A stretch of 11,932 nt of DNA, from contig JAEWNJ010000120.1 of the NCBI GenBank assembly GCA_023392795.1, forward strand, positions 1 to 11,932, read 5' to 3'. The translations under genes were made by a program, and so were the position numbers. The DNA is from Candidatus Cloacimonadota bacterium (lineage in GTDB: Bacteria; Cloacimonadota; Cloacimonadia; Cloacimonadales; Cloacimonadaceae). Of this stretch, positions 6,047-11,932 are shown piece by piece. Every line of letters begins with the position of its first letter. Position 1 is the first letter of the stretch. The notes under the pieces are model-generated. The model had not been told where the DNA came from and made no database searches. It saw only the letters and a list, made by a program, of their open reading frames with translations.

Positions 6047-7381
6047 ATGCCCTATATATCTAATACAGATAGAGATAGGCAAGAGATGTTTGCCCGGATT
6101 GGGATCAAGAAGTTTGAAGAATTGATTCAGGCGATCCCGGAAAAGTTTAGATTGAACCATGATTTGGATTTGGATAAAGCCATGTCTGAGCTGGAAATCA
6201 CATACAAGATCAAGAACCAGACCTGTCAAAACCTTTGTTCGCAGAGTGCTAATTCCTTCCTGGGCGCTGGTGTTTACGATCATTTTATCCCCGCTGCGGT
6301 GGATTCCATCGTTTCACGACCGGAGTTTTTCACTGCCTACACGCCTTATCAGGCTGAAATCAGCCAGGGCACCCTGCAGTTCATCTATGAATATCAAACC
6401 ATGATCTGTGAGCTCACTGGCATGGAAATCGCCAATGCCTCAATGTACGACGGCGCCACTGCAGTGGCAGAAGCCATCCTCATGGCAGTGCGCAAGAACA
6501 AGCTCCAGAAGGCGATTCTGCCTGCTACACTGCATCCCGCATTTGTGAAAGTAATCAAATCATATACAGAAGGTGTAGGCATCGAGCTTCTTACCGTGCC
6601 AGCCAAGGACGGCGTGATCGATAGCGCTGCCCTGCAGGCAATGATGGATGATAGCATCGGCAGTGTGGTGCTACAAAGCCCGAACTATTTTGGCAATATC
6701 GAAGATGCTGCCCTGATCTCAGAAATCGCGCACAGCCAGGCTAAATGCCTCTTGATCGCCTGCGTGGATCCCATCTCCCTGGCCATCCTCAACGCTCCGG
6801 CGGAGTACAATGCCGATATCGTAGTAGGTGAAGGTCAGGCCCTAGGCAACAGCATGTATATGGGCGGACCACTCTTTGGCTTCTTTGCCACCAAGCTGGA
6901 TATGGCTCGTCAGATGCCGGGCCGCATCGTTGGCGGTACTCTGGATAAAGAAGGGAAACGGGCTTACGCGCTTACTCTGCAGGCTCGTGAACAGCATATC
7001 CGTCGTGAGAAGGCAACCTCAAACATCTGCTCCAATCAATCGCTATGTACTCTCGCGGCTACGGTTTACATGAGTCTGATGGGTCGAGAAGGCTTGAAGG
7101 AAGCTGCCCTCCAATCCACTCAGAAAGCGCATTATCTGGCTGGCGAACTGGCCAAAATCCCGGGAATTAGCCTGGCCTATCCGCAGGCTGCGTTCTTTAA
7201 GGAATTCGTGATCAATACACCCATTTCCGCCGATCAGATCATCGAGAAGATGCTTCCCAGAGCGATCTACGCGGGAGTGAAGGTGGGTGAGAAGCAATTG
7301 ATGCTTGCCGTTACCGAAAAGAAGAGGAAGGCGGAAATCGATGAGTTTGTGAAAGCGATGCAGGAGGTTTGCCATGTCTAG
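6047..7381 (+). CDS. gcvPA: Glycine dehydrogenase (decarboxylating) subunit 1
   Basis: The 444-residue N-terminal-type subunit of the glycine cleavage P-protein, which with GcvPB decarboxylates glycine on PLP and passes the aminomethyl group to the lipoyl arm of GcvH. Typical family segments are MPYISNTDRDRQEM at the start, FLGAGVYDHFIPAAVD (71-86), and RPEFFTAYTPYQAEISQGTLQ (91-111) leading into the GMEIANASMYDGATA stretch (125-139). The PLP-binding lysine belongs to the partner subunit, as is usual for the split form. I chose the ATG at 6047 because AAGGAG (6036-6041) is 5 bases away and it matches the family N-terminus; the adjacent ATG at 6044 is only 2 bases away. It overlaps gcvPB by 8 bases. 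Genes gcvT and gcvH are not in the window. Confidence 0.95.
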   Translation: MPYISNTDRDRQEMFARIGIKKFEELIQAIPEKFRLNHDLDLDKAMSELEITYKIKNQTCQNLCSQSANSFLGAGVYDHFIPAAVDSIVSRPEFFTAYTPYQAEISQGTLQFIYEYQTMICELTGMEIANASMYDGATAVAEAILMAVRKNKLQKAILPATLHPAFVKVIKSYTEGVGIELLTVPAKDGVIDSAALQAMMDDSIGSVVLQSPNYFGNIEDAALISEIAHSQAKCLLIACVDPISLAILNAPAEYNADIVVGEGQALGNSMYMGGPLFGFFATKLDMARQMPGRIVGGTLDKEGKRAYALTLQAREQHIRREKATSNICSNQSLCTLAATVYMSLMGREGLKEAALQSTQKAHYLAGELAKIPGISLAYPQAAFFKEFVINTPISADQIIEKMLPRAIYAGVKVGEKQLMLAVTEKKRKAEIDEFVKAMQEVCHV

Positions 7382-8828
7382 GACCATATTTGAACATTCA
7401 TCAGAAGGTAGAAGGGGCGTTACCCTGCCTCCCCGCGAGATTGATACTCCGTTGGAGACCCTCATCTCCACAAGTTTTCACAGAAAGGGTACGGCACGCT
7501 TGCCCGAAGTGAGCGAGCTGGACGTGATGCGCCACTATATAGAGCTGTCGCACAAGAATCACTTCATCGAAAAGGGGCTTTATCCTCTGGGTAGCTGCAC
7601 CATGAAGTACAATCCCAAAGTGCATGAGAGCCTGGTGCGTCACACTTGCTTTGCCAATCTGCATCCCTATCAGCCGGAAAGCACCTTGCAAGGCGCGCTG
7701 GAGCTGATGTATGAGCTACAGCAAGATCTGGCTGAGATATCCGGAATGGCCAAAGTGACTCTGCAACCCGTGGCTGGTGCCCAAGGCGAATTTACTGGCA
7801 TCAAAATCATCTCTGCTTATCACAAAGCCAAAGGCAATACACACAAGACCAAGATCATCATTCCTGATAGCGCGCATGGCACCAATCCTGCCACTTGCAA
7901 TCTGGTGGGCTTTGATGTGGTGGAGCTGAAGTCCGACGCCAAAGGCCGCTGCGATATCGCCCGCTTGAAGGAAATCGTGGATGAAAACACCGCTGGCTTT
8001 ATGCTCACCAATCCCAATACTTTGGGGCTGTTTGAGACTCAGATCGAGCAGATCGCTGAGATCATACACAGCGTGGACGCCTTGATCTATATGGACGGTG
8101 CGAATCTGAACGCTCTATTGGGCATCGTTCAGCCCGGCAAGATCGGTTTTGACGTGATGCACTTCAATCTGCACAAGACCTTCGCCACTCCTCACGGGGG
8201 CGGCGGACCAGGAGCCGGCCCAGTCGGCGTGTCTGAAAAGCTGATTCCCTATCTACCTGTACCGATGGTCTCGCACGATGCCAATGGCTACCATCTGGAT
8301 TACAGCCACGAAGCCACCTCCATCGGCAAAGTACAAAGCTTTTATGGCAACTTCGCCGTACTCGTACGCGCGTACATATACATCAAGATGCTGGGAGCGA
8401 AGGGTCTGCGCAAGGTAAGCGAAAACGCCATCATCAATGCCAATTACCTGATGGCCATCCTAAAGGATTACTATCACATTCAACACCCTGAACCCTGCAT
8501 GCATGAGTTTGTAGCCGACAGTAGCTGGCAAAAGAAAGAGAACGGAATATCCACCCTGGATATAGCAAAAAGGCTTTTAGACAAGGGATTCCATGCTCCT
8601 ACAGTGTATTTCCCACTTATCATTCCCGAAGCGATAATGGTGGAACCTACTGAGACGGAAAGCCTGGATTCACTTAATGCTTTTGCTGCCGCAATGATAG
8701 AAATTGCGCAGGAAGCCAAGGATAATCCGGAATTATTACATGAAGCCCCGCTCACGACGCCGGTTCGCCGCGTGGACGATGTGCGGGCAGTAAAAGTGCT
8801 CGATCCCATATTTAAGATCGAGAACTAA
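7374..8828 (+). CDS. gcvPB: Glycine dehydrogenase (decarboxylating) subunit 2
   Basis: The 484-residue PLP-carrying subunit of the two-part glycine decarboxylase. The internal aldimine lysine is Lys268 in the conserved HFNLHKTFATPHGGGGPG context (263-280). Other family landmarks are the GLYPLGSCTMKYNPK segment (68-82), the VAGAQGEFTG loop (133-142), and DSAHGTNPAT (165-174). The ATG at 7374 has AGGAGG (7362-7367) 6 bases upstream, one of the strongest ribosome binding sites in the window, and the gene overlaps gcvPA by 8 bases, fitting equimolar subunit synthesis. Length is normal for GcvPB. Only 10 bases separate its stop from the OmpH gene, and they carry that gene's ribosome binding site, so readthrough into the envelope genes is likely. 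Confidence 0.96.
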   Translation: MSRTIFEHSSEGRRGVTLPPREIDTPLETLISTSFHRKGTARLPEVSELDVMRHYIELSHKNHFIEKGLYPLGSCTMKYNPKVHESLVRHTCFANLHPYQPESTLQGALELMYELQQDLAEISGMAKVTLQPVAGAQGEFTGIKIISAYHKAKGNTHKTKIIIPDSAHGTNPATCNLVGFDVVELKSDAKGRCDIARLKEIVDENTAGFMLTNPNTLGLFETQIEQIAEIIHSVDALIYMDGANLNALLGIVQPGKIGFDVMHFNLHKTFATPHGGGGPGAGPVGVSEKLIPYLPVPMVSHDANGYHLDYSHEATSIGKVQSFYGNFAVLVRAYIYIKMLGAKGLRKVSENAIINANYLMAILKDYYHIQHPEPCMHEFVADSSWQKKENGISTLDIAKRLLDKGFHAPTVYFPLIIPEAIMVEPTETESLDSLNAFAAAMIEIAQEAKDNPELLHEAPLTTPVRRVDDVRAVKVLDPIFKIEN

Positions 8829-8838
8829 GGAGATTTGA

Positions 8839-9507
8839 GTGAAGAAACTGATACTTATTACCCTGGTCCTGATCGGCATCCTGAGCCTTGGCGCGCAGAA
8901 TACGAAGCTGGGCTACGTGAATACCGATCGCATCCTGTTGGATAGCAACGAAGCCGCTGAGATCAGCCGTTTATTCCAATTGGACCGCCAGAACTGGACC
9001 AACCAGATCCGCAGCTTGGATGAAGAAATCAAGCAGATGGAACGTGATTTTGAGATCCGTCGCCTTGCCGTGAGCGAAGCTACGAAGCGTGATCTGCAAG
9101 CCCAGATCGACGCCAAGAAGGCAGAAGCAGGACAGCTGCTGGAAGATTACTTCGGCGAGGGCGGAAGAGCTGAAACACGTTACCGCGAGCTTATCGATCC
9201 CCTTACCAAAAAGATTCACGACATTATCGTAAAGATTGCCAAAGACGAAAACTACACCATGATTCTGGACGTAAGCATGGGCGTGGTGCTGTATGCCGCT
9301 CCCAGCATCGATCTCACCGAGCAAGTTTTGCAGGAATTGAATAAAGATACCATCAAACCTACTGACACTCCGGAATTTCCGGGTACTGAGATCAAGCCAG
9401 GTGAGACTACAGATCCCTTTGGTACAATTAATGATCCCTTTGGGGAAAATAAAGATCCCTTCGGCGATTTTGGCGGAGAGACCAAACCTGACGAGTTCAA
9501 ACCCTGA
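8839..9507 (+). CDS. OmpH/Skp-family periplasmic chaperone with DPFG-repeat tail
   Basis: A 222-residue exported protein. Residues 1 to about 20 are a signal peptide (KK, then a long hydrophobic core ending SLGAQ). From about 23 the sequence is OmpH/Skp-like: KLGYVNTDRIL opens the domain, a long charged helical stretch (about 36-135) should form the coiled-coil arms, and YTMILDVSMGVVLYAAPSIDLTEQVL-type sequence (139-164) closes the body with the characteristic DLT. Skp-family proteins hold unfolded outer-membrane proteins in the periplasm. The C-terminal tail (about 170-222) is rich in Pro, Thr, Gly and Asp and carries three DPFG repeats, which ordinary Skp lacks. Translation starts at a GTG, with AAGGAG at 8827-8832 placed 6 bases upstream and overlapping the gcvPB stop. 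The stop codon shares one base with the lpxD start. The position before lpxD is the common arrangement for this family. Confidence 0.88.
   Translation: MKKLILITLVLIGILSLGAQNTKLGYVNTDRILLDSNEAAEISRLFQLDRQNWTNQIRSLDEEIKQMERDFEIRRLAVSEATKRDLQAQIDAKKAEAGQLLEDYFGEGGRAETRYRELIDPLTKKIHDIIVKIAKDENYTMILDVSMGVVLYAAPSIDLTEQVLQELNKDTIKPTDTPEFPGTEIKPGETTDPFGTINDPFGENKDPFGDFGGETKPDEFKP
9412..9474 (+). repeat. Three 21-bp in-frame repeats encoding DPFGxxx
   Basis: GATCCCTT(T/C)GG recurs at 9412, 9433 and 9454, an exact 21-base period. It encodes three seven-residue units beginning DPFG (residues 192-212 of the OmpH-like protein). The first nine bases are nearly identical between copies while the last nine differ, as expected for an old tandem duplication under selection for the DPFG core. 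Confidence 0.75.
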
Positions 9508-10547
9508 TGAAGACTTTTGCAAAACAGCTACGGGGAGAAGAGATTGCCTATGTGACTCAGGGAATAGCCCCAAAAGAGATCACTGGGAGTTTCAATAACG
9601 TCTGCGAAGCTGGCGAGGCCAATTCCTCTTCAGTGGTCTTTTGCGAACAGGAGAAGCTGGTGGAAAGCGTTGTCAGCTCTTCCGCCGGTCTGATCATCAC
9701 CAATGAGAAGTTCGCTCCTGCCTTTGCCGGGAGATCGCTGTTGATTACCGATAAACCCTATTTCAGCTTCATGCGCCTGGTGGCCTACTGGCTCTCAATG
9801 GAAGAGAAGATGCAGAGCTGGGGCATCCATCCCACCGCCATCGTCGATGACAGCGCCCATTTTGAGGGCGAAGTGGCGATTGGAGCCTACGCCGTGATCG
9901 GTGCAAATGTAAGTCTGGGCAAGGGCGTGGTAATTGGTGACGCCTGCTCGGTAGCTTCAGGAAGCTCTATCGGCGCTGGGACGAAGCTATATCCCAATGT
10001 GAAAGTATATGAAGACTGCGTGATTGGGCGCAAGTGCATCATCCATAGCGGGGTGGTGATCGGAGCTGACGGCTTTGGATTCCTGCTGATGGACGGCATT
10101 CAGATCAAAATCCCTCAGGTGGGCAATGTAGTGATCCACGATGATGTGGAGATCGGGGCCAATAGCTGCATTGACAGAGCAACCCTGGGATCAACCGTTA
10201 TCGGTAAAGGAACCAAGATCGATAATCTGGTGCAAATCGGGCACAATTGCGTGGTGGGTGAACACAGCATTCTCTGCGCGCAGGTGGGCCTTGCTGGCAG
10301 TACTATCGTCGGCGATTACGTTTATCTCGCTGGCCAAGTTGGAGCAGCGGGTCACATCACGATTGGGTCCAGGGCCATGGTTGGCGCGCAAAGCGGAATC
10401 GCTGCCAGTATCCCCGCCGGAGCGAAGTACTTCGGGACTCCTGCCATTGATGCCAATACCATGAAACGTTCGATTGTGGCGCAGAAGTATCTGCCCGAAA
10501 TGTACCGTAGCTGGCAAAAACAAAGCAAGGAAGAACATAATGAGTGA
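9507..10547 (+). CDS. lpxD: UDP-3-O-(3-hydroxyacyl)glucosamine N-acyltransferase
   Basis: A 346-residue LpxD, which adds the second (N-linked) hydroxyacyl chain in lipid A synthesis, using acyl-ACP in the cytoplasm. Residues about 1-100 form the small uridine-binding N-terminal domain; about 107-310 is a left-handed beta-helix of hexapeptide repeats (IG-A, VIG, IGA-type units throughout). The expected catalytic histidine is His246 in NLVQIGHNC, and GADGFGF (186-192) is the usual loop. A C-terminal helical segment (about 315-346) follows the helix, as in the family. The start overlaps the OmpH-like gene's stop by one base (TGATG); the end overlaps the next gene by 8 bases. Length and motifs are complete, with no sign of damage. 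Confidence 0.95.
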   Translation: MKTFAKQLRGEEIAYVTQGIAPKEITGSFNNVCEAGEANSSSVVFCEQEKLVESVVSSSAGLIITNEKFAPAFAGRSLLITDKPYFSFMRLVAYWLSMEEKMQSWGIHPTAIVDDSAHFEGEVAIGAYAVIGANVSLGKGVVIGDACSVASGSSIGAGTKLYPNVKVYEDCVIGRKCIIHSGVVIGADGFGFLLMDGIQIKIPQVGNVVIHDDVEIGANSCIDRATLGSTVIGKGTKIDNLVQIGHNCVVGEHSILCAQVGLAGSTIVGDYVYLAGQVGAAGHITIGSRAMVGAQSGIAASIPAGAKYFGTPAIDANTMKRSIVAQKYLPEMYRSWQKQSKEEHNE

Positions 10548-11932
10548 ATACAAACATACCATTGGCGGGCAAGTATCCTACACAGGGATCGGCTTGCACT
10601 CTGGCGAAATATCCACTATCACCTTCAAACCCGCATCCGCAGAGGAAGGTATCGTATTTATCCGCATCGATTTGCCGGATAAACCTGAAATCCCTGCTGA
10701 TATCGATCACGTGGTGGATATATCCCGTGGAACTACCATTGGCGTGAACGGTGCCACGGTCGGCACCATAGAGCATGTGCTTTCAGCTATCAAAGGCTTG
10801 AACCTGGATAACATACGCATCGAGATCGACGGACCTGAAGCGCCTGTGGCAGACGGATCGCCCATTGTTTTCTTCAACCTGCTCAAACAAGCAGGCAGAG
10901 TTCAGCAGGATAGCGAACGGGTTTACTTCGAGATCGAAGGCCCCATCAGCTTCTCCGCCCCGGAAGACAACGTCGATGTAGTAATCGTTCCCTCAAACGA
11001 GCTGAAAGTTACCTTTATGATCGATTACAAGCATCCTTATCTGGGGACTCAATACACTTGGCTGCCCAGTATCGGGTTCTATGAAAAGGAATTCGCTGGA
11101 GCACGTACCTTCTGCTTCATCAAAGAAATCCTGCAGCTCAAGGAAATGGGGCTGATCAAGGGCGGATCGCTGGAGAATGCTCTGGTGATTGCAGAGCCTG
11201 GGATCAGCGAAGCCGAGTTGAAGCATCTGCAAGATGTCTTTGGCTATCATGAAGAAGTAACGGTCTCCTCAGAAGGGATCCTGAATAGCCATCCTTTGCG
11301 TTACCACAATGAGTTTGTACGCCACAAGGTTGCCGACCTTCTGGGCGATATCGCCCTTTTGGGTATGCCGATCAAAGGGCACATCCTGGCTGCGCGCAGC
11401 GGACACAAGACCAATGTGGAACTGGTGAAAAAGCTGCGTCAGATCCAGAAGAAGCAAGAACTGCAGATGATCTATCAAAAGACCAAGAGCAAGGAAGTGG
11501 TGTTTGACATCAATGCCATCATGCGCATCATCCCGCATCGCTATCCCTTCCTTTTGGTGGATAAAATCCAGGAGTTTGTACCCGGAGAATCAATCGTCGG
11601 CATGAAGAATGTAACGATCAATGAACCCTTTTTCCAGGGGCATTTCCCCGGCCATCCCATTATGCCCGGTGTGCTCATCATCGAAGGTATGGCGCAAGCC
11701 GGCGGTATCATGTTGCTCAATCAACTGGATAATCCCCAGGATTATGTGGCGTATTTCGCTTCCATAGACAATGTGAAGTTCCGCAAGCCCGTAATGCCCG
11801 GAGATACATTGCGTTATGAACTTACCGTGATCTCGCTGAAGCGTTCGCTGGCCAAGATGCACGGCGATACCTATGTAAATGGTGAGAAAGTGGCTGAAGG
11901 AGACTTCATGGCCATGATTACAAAGAGGAACG
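10540..11932 (+). CDS. lpxC/fabZ: Bifunctional LpxC-FabZ fusion (3' end beyond window)
   Basis: One open frame of 464 codons reaches the window edge without a stop. Residues about 1-305 are LpxC, the zinc deacetylase that commits UDP-3-O-acyl-GlcNAc to lipid A: GIGLHSG (16-22), TIEH with Glu78 and zinc ligand His79, NEFVRHKVAD with zinc ligands His262 and Asp266, and SGHKTN with catalytic His289. Residues about 322-464 are FabZ, the 3-hydroxyacyl-ACP dehydratase: PHRYPFLLVDKI (332-343), then GHFPGHPIMPGV with catalytic His368, and Glu382 in IIEGMAQAGG, 14 residues later as expected. The linker (about 300-320) is charged and helical. Such fusions are known in Bacteroidetes/Chlorobi-related bacteria. 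AAGGAAG at 10527-10533 serves as ribosome binding site inside lpxD. The FabZ part looks nearly finished, so the stop should lie just beyond base 11932; lpxA would be a likely next gene. Confidence 0.94.
   Translation, partial: MSEYKHTIGGQVSYTGIGLHSGEISTITFKPASAEEGIVFIRIDLPDKPEIPADIDHVVDISRGTTIGVNGATVGTIEHVLSAIKGLNLDNIRIEIDGPEAPVADGSPIVFFNLLKQAGRVQQDSERVYFEIEGPISFSAPEDNVDVVIVPSNELKVTFMIDYKHPYLGTQYTWLPSIGFYEKEFAGARTFCFIKEILQLKEMGLIKGGSLENALVIAEPGISEAELKHLQDVFGYHEEVTVSSEGILNSHPLRYHNEFVRHKVADLLGDIALLGMPIKGHILAARSGHKTNVELVKKLRQIQKKQELQMIYQKTKSKEVVFDINAIMRIIPHRYPFLLVDKIQEFVPGESIVGMKNVTINEPFFQGHFPGHPIMPGVLIIEGMAQAGGIMLLNQLDNPQDYVAYFASIDNVKFRKPVMPGDTLRYELTVISLKRSLAKMHGDTYVNGEKVAEGDFMAMITKRN

Overview
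The window is a gene-dense, single-strand stretch of a bacterial chromosome with roughly balanced GC. It holds eleven protein genes, all on the + strand, preceded by about 470 bases without a convincing gene. The gene set suggests a Gram-negative anaerobe of the FCB/Cloacimonadota type. It combines a ferredoxin-dependent 2-oxoacid oxidoreductase (anaerobic amino-acid or ketoacid metabolism), a two-subunit glycine decarboxylase, lipid A genes, and an LpxC-FabZ fusion of the kind known from Bacteroidetes/Chlorobi-related phyla. The phylum is an inference from memory of these families, not a search result.

Bases 1-471 are non-coding but strongly structured. Bases 17-127 hold five closely spaced hairpins. 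Bases 138-240 fold into an uninterrupted 19-bp stem (15 Watson-Crick pairs and 4 G-U) closed over a 65-base interior with small hairpins of its own. Bases 241-471 carry weaker stem-loops and lead to the ribosome binding site of the first gene. This is the least explained part of the window.

Bases 472-3061 are a four-gene operon encoding the delta (ferredoxin), alpha, beta and gamma subunits of a VOR/KOR-type 2-oxoacid:ferredoxin oxidoreductase, with gaps of 7 and 10 bases and a 1-base overlap. A possible intrinsic terminator follows at 3082-3113.

Bases 3172-5886 hold three overlapping genes: an orotate phosphoribosyltransferase fused to an N-terminal DUF2007 domain, a two-part protein with an unrecognised N-terminal half and a class I SAM methyltransferase C-terminal half, and ribonuclease HII. 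The overlaps (4 and 11 bases) suggest translational coupling.

After a 160-base gap comes a second tight block, 6047 to the window end: gcvPA and gcvPB (the glycine decarboxylase P-protein as two subunits), then an OmpH/Skp-like periplasmic chaperone, LpxD, and an LpxC-FabZ fusion cut by the window edge. Gaps are at most 10 bases and several genes overlap, so glycine catabolism and outer-membrane/lipid A biogenesis appear to share one transcript.
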